A DNA stretch of 64,000 bases, taken from the NCBI GenBank assembly GCA_034408855.1, contig JAWXCK010000109.1, positions 1 through 64,000 on the forward strand, in the 5' to 3' direction. The translations under genes were made by a program, and so were the position numbers. This document shows, one piece after another, positions 35,234 to 44,584 of this stretch. The notes beneath the pieces were generated by a model. It saw nothing but the letters and a program-made list of their open reading frames with translations, did no database searches and was not told the origin of the DNA. Source of the stretch: JAIYDQ01 sp034408855 (lineage in GTDB: Bacteria; Planctomycetota; Planctomycetia; Pirellulales; Pirellulaceae). Position 1 is the first letter of the stretch; each line of letters opens with the position of its first letter.

Positions 35234-37378
35234 TCACTTGCTTAACGAGCGAAGTCCGTCGACAATTGATTCTGCTGTCAACACAGGATCGACGATTCGA
35301 AATAGCTCTTGGTTTTGTTTGTCAGTGAGACCGTTGTTGAGGGCGAGGGCCATGCCATTTGTGCCGGCTGACATGATGTTTTTCATCATCTGCGATGCTG
35401 ACACAAACGAAATGTTGTTCCTTGCGTAAAGTTCAACGACTTCGGCATAGTTCGGGATGTTTTTCAATGCGAACTCGTCGGTAAATTCCGGAACCGCACT
35501 GCCTTCGAGCAAATCAACGATTGCTCCTGCCATGCCACCAAAGGCGCCGACGACGTAAAGTGGCTTGCGGTTGACGATCGAACACCATGCCTCCTCCAAT
35601 ACGCCGGGAAAGGCACCTTGTGAACCGACGATTCGGCCACCTGTGATTACTCGGGCGGAGGTTCGCTCAACCATCGTGCGCCGCATTTCGGTTAAGCCAC
35701 ATCCCCACGCAAATCGCTTCTTCGCGGTGTCCGGCGCTAGTCGCCACTTCCCATCGTCTCGCACTGGAAAGACAATTTCAAAGTCTTCGACACCTTGCGG
35801 TTGTGGGCCTTCGTCAATTTCCGCAGTGCCAATGAGCAAATTCTTATCATCGTCTGTGTAATCCTTCGACAGAGGCCACGGAGCATAGTTGATGATTGAC
35901 GACAATTTCGTCTGGAACGCATCGCTGGCGATAGGCGAATATCCGCGAACAAGTTCCATCAGTTGTAGCGTAAAATTCTCGTCTTTGGCCATATCTCCTT
36001 TTAACGCACCGCCGTATCCGATCTGGGCTCCGGCCAGCAGCAGATAAAGGTACAACTCATCCTTCATCTTGGAAAAGTGGACTAACGACAAGCCATGTCG
36101 TCGAAGATCTTCTTCAGGAACATCAGATATCGACACACCTATGTGACGAACTAAGTCATCGAGTGGCATCGCGACGAACTTTGACATGGGAGTCGCGAAT
36201 TTTGCTTTTGGGTAGACGCGGCGAATGACCTCCAACTCTTCTGAGGACAATGGCGGATCTGGATATACGAACGATGCGTTTTCAGGATGAGTTCGCAGAT
36301 ACTCTTGACAGGGATCGTTAGACAGCCCTATCAACTCGGGTGTTGTCGGTAAAGCAAATTCATCGGGACCCGCGGATGCTTTCGCCACCTTCTTGTTGAA
36401 TGCAATTCGCACCGCTTCGCGCAAAGCCCTGTCAACGATGTTTCGGGCCTGAAGCCGATTGCCTCGTTCCGAAGTATCCCGTTTCCAACGAATGGATGGC
36501 ACATTGCCCATATAAGGAAAGCTTCGTGGCTCCCCTTCCTGCAAGGCATCAACCACAAGAATCGAAACTCCGAGCCTTTTAGCCTCCAGAATCTCACGAC
36601 GACACCACGGGCGTGAAGCGTATTTGTCAGTCACGACGGCGATCACAATTGCAGAATCTCGAATTCCCTGTTTGATGCGGTTTCCAAAAGACTCGTTCGG
36701 CTTGATTTGAGCCGAATCAAACCAGTGGTCGATAGGAGCCGCCGCCAATTCTTCCATGATCCAAAGAGCTTCGGGTCGTTGAGAAATCTCCAATTCGTTT
36801 TCAGGATAAGTCGTCTTGTAGTCCGCTTTGGCATGACTGAGGAAGAATGTGACTGGTGCCTTAAGACCACGTGAGTCATCGACGTTCAGGTATTGGTCGC
36901 GAAGCATAATAATGGCAGTCTTTGCGATATGAATGGAGATCGCATTCAGTTTTTCCTCGAAAGTACCTGCGTCAGCGCGGACGATATTTCTTTCTTCGGA
37001 AATACCAAAACCGGGAGAATCCACTGCAGCCGCGAAGAACTCATGCCGTCCACCCGAAGCATCAACCGCTTGGCTGAATTCGCGAGCGCATTCTTTCCAT
37101 AGTTCGCCCATATCATTCGACGAGACTTGCCTAACCATCGTTGCATCTGACAATAGGACCACTATGGTATGTTCGGCAACGTCGAGGTTAATGCTTTGCG
37201 AACCTGATGTCGGTGGTGGCAACCGATCACCATTGTCTGGGCCAAAGAATGTAGGGATTCTCAAGCCAATCGAGGCCGGCGGCTCGACAAACCGCTGCAG
37301 TAACCCCTCAGAAATCCGTCGCCCCTCTTCAGATTGCGGGTGAAAAAGCAGTCGCAAATGAAGTGGTTGTTTTGGCAT
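35234..37378 (-). CDS. TIR-like/TIR/SLOG protein
   Basis: 714 residues. Residues 1-150 are a divergent TIR-like domain (LRLLFHPQSEEGRRISEGLLQ, TIVVLLSDATMV). Residues about 174-310 are a full TIR domain: VTFFLSHAKADYKTTYPE, DHWFDSAQIKPNESF and TDKYASRPWCRREILEAKR, with the Glu. Residues about 415-700 look like a SLOG/LSDAT-type nucleotide-ligand domain: LLAGAQIGYGGALKGD and ITGGRIVGSQGAFPGVLEEAW. SLOG domains bind NAD-derived or nucleotide ligands, as in ThsA. One polypeptide could make and sense such a signal. Last gene of the minus-strand operon, 18 bases after the previous gene. Confidence 0.82.
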   Translation of the reverse strand: MPKQPLHLRLLFHPQSEEGRRISEGLLQRFVEPPASIGLRIPTFFGPDNGDRLPPPTSGSQSINLDVAEHTIVVLLSDATMVRQVSSNDMGELWKECAREFSQAVDASGGRHEFFAAAVDSPGFGISEERNIVRADAGTFEEKLNAISIHIAKTAIIMLRDQYLNVDDSRGLKAPVTFFLSHAKADYKTTYPENELEISQRPEALWIMEELAAAPIDHWFDSAQIKPNESFGNRIKQGIRDSAIVIAVVTDKYASRPWCRREILEAKRLGVSILVVDALQEGEPRSFPYMGNVPSIRWKRDTSERGNRLQARNIVDRALREAVRIAFNKKVAKASAGPDEFALPTTPELIGLSNDPCQEYLRTHPENASFVYPDPPLSSEELEVIRRVYPKAKFATPMSKFVAMPLDDLVRHIGVSISDVPEEDLRRHGLSLVHFSKMKDELYLYLLLAGAQIGYGGALKGDMAKDENFTLQLMELVRGYSPIASDAFQTKLSSIINYAPWPLSKDYTDDDKNLLIGTAEIDEGPQPQGVEDFEIVFPVRDDGKWRLAPDTAKKRFAWGCGLTEMRRTMVERTSARVITGGRIVGSQGAFPGVLEEAWCSIVNRKPLYVVGAFGGMAGAIVDLLEGSAVPEFTDEFALKNIPNYAEVVELYARNNISFVSASQMMKNIMSAGTNGMALALNNGLTDKQNQELFRIVDPVLTAESIVDGLRSLSK

Positions 37379-37396
37379 GGCTTCTATTTTTCTGTT

Positions 37397-40300
37397 TTAC
37401 GATTCAACGCGCCTGATGAACGATTTCCAAAGTGTGGCGGCGCCCTCGGTTGCGTTGGCATTTTCGATACCATCGCCAAAGTGACCGCCCATTGTACCGT
37501 TCAGCAGCAAGCCGTTGTCAGTCTCGACAACACGAATCGACTCGTTGAATGCCCCAAATTCGCCGCTGAAAGAATTGCCGTTGAAAAAGTTGATTGCTCG
37601 CGAGCCAAACGTCGAGTCGATCCAAATCTGGCACTGGGCTTTGCGGTTCCCGTCCAAATAGGCCGTACAGCGCAACTTTTCGGCATCGGGCTTTTGAACT
37701 TCAACGACAATTCTTGGCTGTTGTTTTTCCAAATGCCGACCAGCTTCTGCAAAGTAATCGGCCACGACGCGAAACGCATCGCGGACAAATCGGTCTCGAT
37801 CGCGATCTGTGATTTTCCCGCCGATTTTCGGGATGTATGCCGTACTCGTCTCCGTTGGCGTCGATTCCGTCGTCGTGCTGCCGCCAAGTCGCTGCTGGAT
37901 CGCGGCAGCAATTTCGTCAGGATTGTTGTTCCAGTCGATTGCCAATTTGTTGGCGAGTATCGGAACCTCTCGCGTCAGCGATGTGCGGTCTCCTACATAC
38001 AGCGGCAACACTTTGACATTGCCCGCGTTGATTTCCGAGTCAATCGCAATGCCGATTTCCTTGATCGGCCAGCCTTTGCCTCGCGAGTTCTCGCTAACAA
38101 CCACCAGTACAAAACGTGATTTTTGCAAACCATCGGCAACGCGAGCTGCAATATCCTCGCCCCACTGAATTTCGTGCGCATCGAACCAGCACCGCACGCC
38201 GATCCTCGTGCAAGCCTCTACAATCGGCAAAACAATCCGCTCCTTGTCGCTGCTGGCATGACAAATAAATACGTCAAACTCACGATTCATTTTTTCCTCC
38301 AAGTTATCGCCGATCCACTTTGAAACTTCAAACTGGCGTTCATCTTCCAGCCGCTGAAATGCCAAGCCAGCTTTAGCGGAATACGCTTTCGCAAGGTCTA
38401 TGTATTCAAGGGGAAGATAAGTCTTTGCAAGTGCAAACCAAGCATCCGCACAATGTGGCATCTCGTCAAGTTGCATGAACAAATCCGCCGCGACGAGGAG
38501 CGTGGGCAAAGCAGCTTCGTGATTTCGCAGTCCGAGCAATATTTTTCCGTGAAAGAGTTTTGCGGTTGCGAAATAGAGTTCGGAGCCGAATCGCACGGTA
38601 GTTCGGAATAAATTCTCCAATTCGCTCGATGCATCTCGATTCCGCCCAAGTTCACTGAGACAAGCTACCGCCTCAATTGTTGCCGGAAAAATAAGAGACA
38701 GTTCTCTGGCGGCACGAACATATTCGAGAACGGTGGAAACGGTTGCGAGCGCTGCTTCTGCATCGCCGCTCTCGCGACGCATTGTGGCCACCATCAAATT
38801 AAGTTCGTTGTATTTGAAGTGAAGTTCATGACTCAATGCCAGTTGCTTCCCCGATTCGAGATTGCGCAGTGCGGTTTCGCGATCATTGCGTCCTTCGAGC
38901 ACGGAAGCGAGCTGGGAATAGGTCTCAACTGCCTCTTTGATAAGATTGCGGCTTAGCTCGATTTCTAAAGCCCGGTATAAAGACTTCTCGGCTTCTCCCG
39001 AACGATTCAGGCGTTGAAAAACCGTCGCTTGATACTTCAATGCGATTGCTAATTCAACTTCGTGATCGGCTGCTTCAAACAGCTCAATGGACCTATCGAG
39101 ATAGCGACTCAACATGTCGGTGTTTCCATTCTGTTCCCAAGCGTCAGCATACTTCAATTCACTCTTTGCGGCTCGAACAAGCAGATCGTTCACGAATGCA
39201 ATCGAATGACTGGCGATATTGCCAATTTCAGAGTAAATCTGAACTGGGAAGCCGTTTTCGTGAGAAATCGCCTTTGCCTCCTCGAATGTGCAGTTCTTGG
39301 GAAGTCTTGGGAAATGTCCTCTGCCTTTTAGTTCAATTTTGATGCCCGATGCTTCGTTCTGAGCGAATCGTTTGATATTGAATTCGCTGGAACGTGCCAT
39401 CTTCCATCCAACTTCGAACAATGCATCAATCCATAAGTAGCCGTCTGAGTTGGCACGGCTGGAAAATCCTTCCGGCCAGTACTTCCATACGTGGTTCGCG
39501 ATAGAGACGGGAAATAAGTAGAGAACATCCGCCGCAACTTTGCAGACGTCCATGATTTTAGAACTGCGAAAACGGGAATCCGAAGGGAAAGCGGAAAAGT
39601 TGGAAGGGCTTCTGTCCTGAAACAAGAATTTTGATCTTGAGAATCCGTATCGAAACGCAAACGGTTCGTTGGCAGTATTCTGGATTGGCTTGCCACTGAC
39701 ATCCGACATCGCGAACACACCAAACAGAGGCTCGCTGCGATTGACTCCCAGTTGACAAAAGTCTTTGCTCAAACCACTGCCCATACTAAATCCAAACGGT
39801 TCACGATTCCGGAACCAATCGTCGCTAGTGTCACGCCCAGGATATTCAGGGATTCGCATTTGGATCAATCGACATGAAACGGCTGGCTCACTTTCTCGCA
39901 ACCTCTGGAACTCGCGTTTTACTTCAATAAGCGAGCGAGTCCAATTCTCGGTTTCTTTCGCTTGACTTGGAATGTACAAATCAGACGGCCAACTCTGGGG
40001 CTGAAGAACGAACTTCGTCCCTTTCGGAATATTAGTGCCATCCTCAACGTCAATTTCGGCATTCGGATAGGGCTGTCGTCTGACTACCTCGACCGTTGCT
40101 CTGTCAGTTAGGTCAAGTTTATCGCTGGCTGTTGCGTCATAAGTTCCTTCCGCGATCGACGCCAACGTTTTGCCTGCTGTCGCGTATTCTCCACCAAGTC
40201 GATTGAGCACTTCCGAAGTGACTTGTGCAAACCGACGCTGGTTCTCAGGGATATCACCGATCTCCCATTCTTGAACGCTAGTCGGATCTTCAAGTATTGC

Positions 40301-41746
40301 GGAAAATCGTCGTTTCGCTCCGTAATGCTGTTGCACATAGGCTGAAATCAATTCCATCGCATCTCTGGCACGACGAAAGCCCGTTTGATTGCGAAGCTTG
40401 TCGCGAACTCCGGGCAAAAACTCGTACTCAACGAGGTTCGGGTCGATATTCACAGGAACCTGCAAAGACTGCTCGCGCCGAAAAACAATTCCACTCGCAA
40501 AGATCTCGGCGAGATGTGATGTCGTTGTACCACGATCAAGGCAGTGCTGTAGTAATCTCATCACTGGCAAAAAGAGTGGAGCATTCGCAAGGCTTCGCGC
40601 GAGCTTTACGGACTCTGGCGTCGCGAACCGCATGAATCGCTCGAATGCCTTTTCCCCCAGTTCGTGAGTCGGAACAAACACGGACGGCGCAATTTGCGGA
40701 GGCACGACATCCGGCGCAGAATTCGGCGGAGTAAAGCAGGCAAGTTCGCCGCTTGGTTTGGCGAGCAAGAATGGCCCCAGCCGAACCAAAGATCTGTGCG
40801 TGAAGCTAACAATTGGAAAGTAATTTCTATCTTGGTCGGCGTTCGGGCCAAGCTTCAACCCAGCCAATGGACGCGCTAGCTTGCCAGCCACGAAGGTCGC
40901 ACTCCGAAGTCCAGTGCGTCGCCATATGGATGACTCAAGCACTTGCAGCACGACTACTTGATTTCGCGAACCCCACTGCTCAAGCTGCTCCGAGACACTG
41001 CCATGAATCCAAGAATTGCTACTACAGTCCGTCGCAAAAAGCACGAGCTGTCGCTGACCCGATTGAGCCAAACGATTATCCTTGAATGCACGTCTCAAGC
41101 CACGATCGTGAAACAGCGCGGATTTAGTGCGGAACGCATCGAGGTACAAGATGTCGAGCCGACGAATCGCACTCACTCGCCAAAGTAGCTTTTTGAACTC
41201 CTCAAGCGACTCCTGCCAAAGTCGCATCGACGGCGAACACTCGATAACCAAAACGGCGTCCAGCCACCGTTCCCTTATCGGTTTGGTAACGATGTTCAAA
41301 TGCGACGCGTCCGCCGACGATTCGGCGGTGGCTTGCTCGTCGATCTCGAAGCAAGTTTTGGAAACGACTCGATGAGACATCGACCGTAACGATCGTTCGT
41401 ATTGTAAGGAGTGCGGAAGGCAAGGCACATGAGGCAGCGACGAAATCGAACCTCGCAATCGACTTGATGTCTGTTGAGATTGAGCGACGACATTACCTTG
41501 ATTCTGCCGGACTTTGGGACGAATCGTCTCTTGTCGATCGTCTTTCTGCGCCTCGGGAACACTTAGTGACGGGGTAGCGATCGGCTGGTCAATTTGTGGC
41601 GGAACAAGATTGGACTCCGGTGTTGTTGGTCTCTCAGCACTTGGCAACGAAGCACTCAACCATGCCGCGTCCGCAATATCAATTGCGTCGACGCGCATGT
41701 TTGCGATTCGCAAAGCTTTGTCGATCCGAAGGAAGGTTTCCAGCAA
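37397..41746 (-). CDS. vWA-like (SAV_2336-type)/TPR/TIR protein
   Basis: 1,449 residues. The N-terminus LRIANMRVDAIDIADAAWLS and a vWA-like domain at about 160-290 (WLDAVLVIECSPSMRLWQES, RQLVLFATDCSSNSW) resemble the SAV_2336 N-terminal family. A long middle part follows, then TPR repeats at about 880-1120 (SGEAEKSLYRALEIELSRN). The TIR domain at about 1153-1290 has FDVFICHASSDKERIV, RCWFDAHEIQWGEDI and ENSRGKGWPIKEIGIAI. A C-terminal 150-residue domain is also seen in other TIR proteins. The start is TTG at 41746, two bases after the MoxR stop. It is the vWA partner of the MoxR ATPase plus effector. Confidence 0.85.
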   Translation of the reverse strand: MLETFLRIDKALRIANMRVDAIDIADAAWLSASLPSAERPTTPESNLVPPQIDQPIATPSLSVPEAQKDDRQETIRPKVRQNQGNVVAQSQQTSSRLRGSISSLPHVPCLPHSLQYERSLRSMSHRVVSKTCFEIDEQATAESSADASHLNIVTKPIRERWLDAVLVIECSPSMRLWQESLEEFKKLLWRVSAIRRLDILYLDAFRTKSALFHDRGLRRAFKDNRLAQSGQRQLVLFATDCSSNSWIHGSVSEQLEQWGSRNQVVVLQVLESSIWRRTGLRSATFVAGKLARPLAGLKLGPNADQDRNYFPIVSFTHRSLVRLGPFLLAKPSGELACFTPPNSAPDVVPPQIAPSVFVPTHELGEKAFERFMRFATPESVKLARSLANAPLFLPVMRLLQHCLDRGTTTSHLAEIFASGIVFRREQSLQVPVNIDPNLVEYEFLPGVRDKLRNQTGFRRARDAMELISAYVQQHYGAKRRFSAILEDPTSVQEWEIGDIPENQRRFAQVTSEVLNRLGGEYATAGKTLASIAEGTYDATASDKLDLTDRATVEVVRRQPYPNAEIDVEDGTNIPKGTKFVLQPQSWPSDLYIPSQAKETENWTRSLIEVKREFQRLRESEPAVSCRLIQMRIPEYPGRDTSDDWFRNREPFGFSMGSGLSKDFCQLGVNRSEPLFGVFAMSDVSGKPIQNTANEPFAFRYGFSRSKFLFQDRSPSNFSAFPSDSRFRSSKIMDVCKVAADVLYLFPVSIANHVWKYWPEGFSSRANSDGYLWIDALFEVGWKMARSSEFNIKRFAQNEASGIKIELKGRGHFPRLPKNCTFEEAKAISHENGFPVQIYSEIGNIASHSIAFVNDLLVRAAKSELKYADAWEQNGNTDMLSRYLDRSIELFEAADHEVELAIALKYQATVFQRLNRSGEAEKSLYRALEIELSRNLIKEAVETYSQLASVLEGRNDRETALRNLESGKQLALSHELHFKYNELNLMVATMRRESGDAEAALATVSTVLEYVRAARELSLIFPATIEAVACLSELGRNRDASSELENLFRTTVRFGSELYFATAKLFHGKILLGLRNHEAALPTLLVAADLFMQLDEMPHCADAWFALAKTYLPLEYIDLAKAYSAKAGLAFQRLEDERQFEVSKWIGDNLEEKMNREFDVFICHASSDKERIVLPIVEACTRIGVRCWFDAHEIQWGEDIAARVADGLQKSRFVLVVVSENSRGKGWPIKEIGIAIDSEINAGNVKVLPLYVGDRTSLTREVPILANKLAIDWNNNPDEIAAAIQQRLGGSTTTESTPTETSTAYIPKIGGKITDRDRDRFVRDAFRVVADYFAEAGRHLEKQQPRIVVEVQKPDAEKLRCTAYLDGNRKAQCQIWIDSTFGSRAINFFNGNSFSGEFGAFNESIRVVETDNGLLLNGTMGGHFGDGIENANATEGAATLWKSFIRRVES

Positions 41747-41748
41747 TG

Positions 41749-42792
41749 TCAGGTTCCCAATTCACGAGCGTCCGACAACGATTGCATAACCGCCTGCTTT
41801 ATCTCCTGATGTTTCTCCGGGCTAACATCGTTCGTTGACTGGGTCAAATAGATCGCGTTCAATAACTGATCCACCGCCAACTGATTGCCGCTGTTAAGCT
41901 TGCCGACAAAATGGGCGAGTACATCACGAGCAGAATCCGTATCTGGCATTGACCCCAAATGTGCGCCCAGAATGTTTTTTAGTTTGGCTTCATCAGGTCG
42001 ATGCATCCGAAGGCGCAAGCAACGGCGAAGGAAGGCAGGCGAAAACTCACGTTCTCCATTGGTAGTCATCATGATGATGGGAAAGTCATCACATTCGATT
42101 TTTCCGTCGGCAGGCACATCAAACATCGTATCGCTCTCATGGATTCGCACGCTCACGGGCGTCTGCCGATTGAGTCTCGCAATTTCCGGAATTTCGAAAG
42201 AACTTTCTTCCAGCACATGCAGCAAATCGTTCGGTAAATCGAGATCGCTTTTGTCGATCTCGTCGATCAGCAAAACTCGCGGTTGATACGGGCCGGTTCG
42301 GTTCGGAACCAATGCCGAACCGAGTGGCCCCAGCGACATATACTTGCCAATGTCGTCTGCCGATTTTACGTCGCCAGATTTCTCTGAAATCGAAGCATGT
42401 TGCAGTCGAGCAATAGCGTCATAGCGATACAGCGCATCTTTCAGTGTGGATCGTGACGTGATGGGCCATTTCAAAACGTCGCCCAATCCCAGTTGCCATG
42501 CAACACTGTACGCCAGCGATGTCTTTCCAATCCCCGGATCACCTTCAATCAAAAGCGGGCGTCTCAGTACGATTGCGGCGTCAACAATTCGAGCCTCGGC
42601 CTGCGTCGGTTGAAAAGTCTTGCCTCGCGATTCTTGCCGTAGTGACATCGAGCGACCCTGAAAAACGCCGTCTTCGTCTTTCTTGGTTCCAAACTTACGC
42701 CAAGGCGGAGTGGCGTTGGCAAGTCGTAACGGTTCGCAATTAGGAGTCGAGACGTTTCCCGAACGATAAATCTGAAGTGGGTTGTCACTCAT
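41749..42792 (-). CDS. MoxR-type AAA+ ATPase
   Basis: 347 residues. Walker A in LLIEGDPGIGKTSLAYS (about 82-90); SRSTLKDALYRYDAIARLQ, the MoxR-specific region; Walker B VLLIDEIDKSDLDLPNDLLH; sensor 1 FPIIMMTTNGEREFSPAFLRRCLRL with arginine fingers. MoxR ATPases act as chaperone-like switches with vWA proteins. It sits between a TIR/VMAP-like gene (15 bases upstream) and a vWA-like gene (2 bases downstream), exactly the ternary MoxR/vWA/VMAP arrangement, and is probably the NTP-dependent threshold switch that releases effectors. Confidence 0.9.
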   Translation of the reverse strand: MSDNPLQIYRSGNVSTPNCEPLRLANATPPWRKFGTKKDEDGVFQGRSMSLRQESRGKTFQPTQAEARIVDAAIVLRRPLLIEGDPGIGKTSLAYSVAWQLGLGDVLKWPITSRSTLKDALYRYDAIARLQHASISEKSGDVKSADDIGKYMSLGPLGSALVPNRTGPYQPRVLLIDEIDKSDLDLPNDLLHVLEESSFEIPEIARLNRQTPVSVRIHESDTMFDVPADGKIECDDFPIIMMTTNGEREFSPAFLRRCLRLRMHRPDEAKLKNILGAHLGSMPDTDSARDVLAHFVGKLNSGNQLAVDQLLNAIYLTQSTNDVSPEKHQEIKQAVMQSLSDARELGT

Positions 42793-42807
42793 GTGTATTC
42801 CATTAGG

Positions 42808-44436
42808 TTAAGCCAATTGTAAATTGTTTTGAAACAGATTGTCTTCAGGAGCAATTGGAATTGGCTTGATGTTGGGATCGAAAAACAAGACCGCTCTCTG
42901 CCAACAGGAATTGGCGGCAAGAATTCCCGTTCGTTTTCGATCAATGGCTTTCGGGACTTCATCGATTCGCTTGCCTAGCAAGGCTGATTGCAATTCTTGT
43001 TCATACGCGTCGGAATCAGCGGGCCCGCGTGTCCAAAGTCCAATCGTCGCATGTCGCAAAAGCGTGTGCACGATGTTACAGGGACAACTGTTGGTTCCGT
43101 CCAATTTGCCAGTCGCGAAGATGCCGTTCGCTTGGACGTGAGTTGAATAGGCGTCGGTCTGGCTGAACGCAATCACATGTTCCGGTTCAACTTCGGTGCG
43201 GCAAACTCGATTCAAAGTGTTGTCCACCATTCGCACAGTCACCGGGACATTGAGAAAATGCAAGGTTCCATTCGAGCCAGTTCCGCATTCCCATTTCCGA
43301 TTGAGTTCTTCGAAGGGAACCGCAACCGAAACGTGGTTTATCGCGTGTTGCAACGTGGCGGAGAGACTCGGCAAACGGACATCAACTACCGTTTGCAACT
43401 GCGCGTGCTTGTTAGACACGTTGGGGGCAGACGAAACGAGGTACTCAAGCTGTCCACAACGAATATAAGCGTAGGCAGTCGCACAACTTTCGCCCGAAAT
43501 TGGTTCGTCCCAGAAAACATCAAGCCAAAAATAACGCTCGCTCACGTTTGGGAAATCAGGAAGTTCGCCAAGAACAGCATCGTAATCATATCCGGCTCCA
43601 CGGCAATGTTCATCAAACCAGTCGCGCACACTACGTCTCGCAGCTGAGCCTGATGGCAAAAGCTCATGAAGCAACACGCAGAATCGAACAATTGCAGGCG
43701 TTGGGTTCTCTGGGTCGTTGGAAACCATGTCTCTCACGAGTTCTTGTACTACCGAAACAATCCAGTGCTGAGTCGCAGGGTTCGGGCTATCGCTAACAAC
43801 GCTTCCCCTCAGCATCGCGTTTGCAATGGCAACCGCCGAACGCACGACTTCATCTGGTTCCTTCCGCAACCGACCAATCAGGGAATGGATTTTATTTTTG
43901 GAAAAATCTCGTGTTTGAAGTATTGGATTACTCGGGACGTAAAGCGGTTTGGCGTAAACTGAATCTGTCAACTTCTTTGCCACATCCGAGCAGAGTTTAT
44001 GAAGCTGACGATTGAACGGCTGTGAATCAAGATCAAAGCGACGTCCGTCACCGTCAAAAAAATCAAAACCGAGGTGACTCGGCAATACTTTATGTAATTC
44101 GTCAAGCGACACATCATCGTACCGAATGATAACGACCTTGTTAGCAACTCGATGATTAAGAAACGTATCGCGTTCGAAATCACACCAAGGACGCGTAAGA
44201 TATTTTTTGGAGGCTACGACCAGTAGAACTTCTGATTGCGTAACAGCCTGCTCGATGGCAGCGTCGTAAGCTTCATTTCTCTCGATAGACTCGTCATCGA
44301 AATAGATATTGGCACTCTGAGCCACTATCTGCTCATTGAGACAGTCCGTAAATCGCTCGACAAATCCTGCGACCCAACCATCATGGTTGTTAGCACGTGC
44401 GTAAGTAACGAAAGCGTGATGAGGGAAAAATGGCAT
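42808..44436 (-). CDS. TIR protein with VMAP-like C-terminus
   Basis: 542 residues. TIR at 1-150: HHAFVTYARANNHDGWVAGF, IYFDDESIERNEAYDAAIEQA and SKKYLTRPWCDFERDTF with the expected Glu. The middle (about 200-290) is helical. The C-terminal 250 residues, with a beta-rich part and LLRHATIGLWTRGPADSDAY, resemble the C-terminal domain of vWA-MoxR-associated proteins (VMAP), usually fused to an effector; here the effector is TIR. The VMAP assignment is by pattern and position (next to MoxR), so less certain than the TIR. Confidence 0.75.
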   Translation of the reverse strand: MPFFPHHAFVTYARANNHDGWVAGFVERFTDCLNEQIVAQSANIYFDDESIERNEAYDAAIEQAVTQSEVLLVVASKKYLTRPWCDFERDTFLNHRVANKVVIIRYDDVSLDELHKVLPSHLGFDFFDGDGRRFDLDSQPFNRQLHKLCSDVAKKLTDSVYAKPLYVPSNPILQTRDFSKNKIHSLIGRLRKEPDEVVRSAVAIANAMLRGSVVSDSPNPATQHWIVSVVQELVRDMVSNDPENPTPAIVRFCVLLHELLPSGSAARRSVRDWFDEHCRGAGYDYDAVLGELPDFPNVSERYFWLDVFWDEPISGESCATAYAYIRCGQLEYLVSSAPNVSNKHAQLQTVVDVRLPSLSATLQHAINHVSVAVPFEELNRKWECGTGSNGTLHFLNVPVTVRMVDNTLNRVCRTEVEPEHVIAFSQTDAYSTHVQANGIFATGKLDGTNSCPCNIVHTLLRHATIGLWTRGPADSDAYEQELQSALLGKRIDEVPKAIDRKRTGILAANSCWQRAVLFFDPNIKPIPIAPEDNLFQNNLQLA

Positions 44437-44584
44437 CTGGAAATAATCAATTTCGCTGCTTGGTCAACTTTAACAAATCAGAACTCAATTCAACGACAGT
44501 CCACTTACGCATTGTCTTGCCAACTGTATCCTCCAAGACTCTATCGCAGGCCTGCAGCATGCCTTGATTCCGCGCCGAACGCAT

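Noticed and set aside
28820..37378. Canonical Thoeris (ThsA/ThsB) pair
   Set aside because: A ThsB-like TIR and a SLOG domain exist, but there is no SIR2-SLOG ThsA; the SLOG is on a TIR protein in another operon on the other strand.
37334..38119. 261-residue plus-strand frame
   Set aside because: Antisense to the well-supported TIR region of the vWA-like/TPR/TIR gene.
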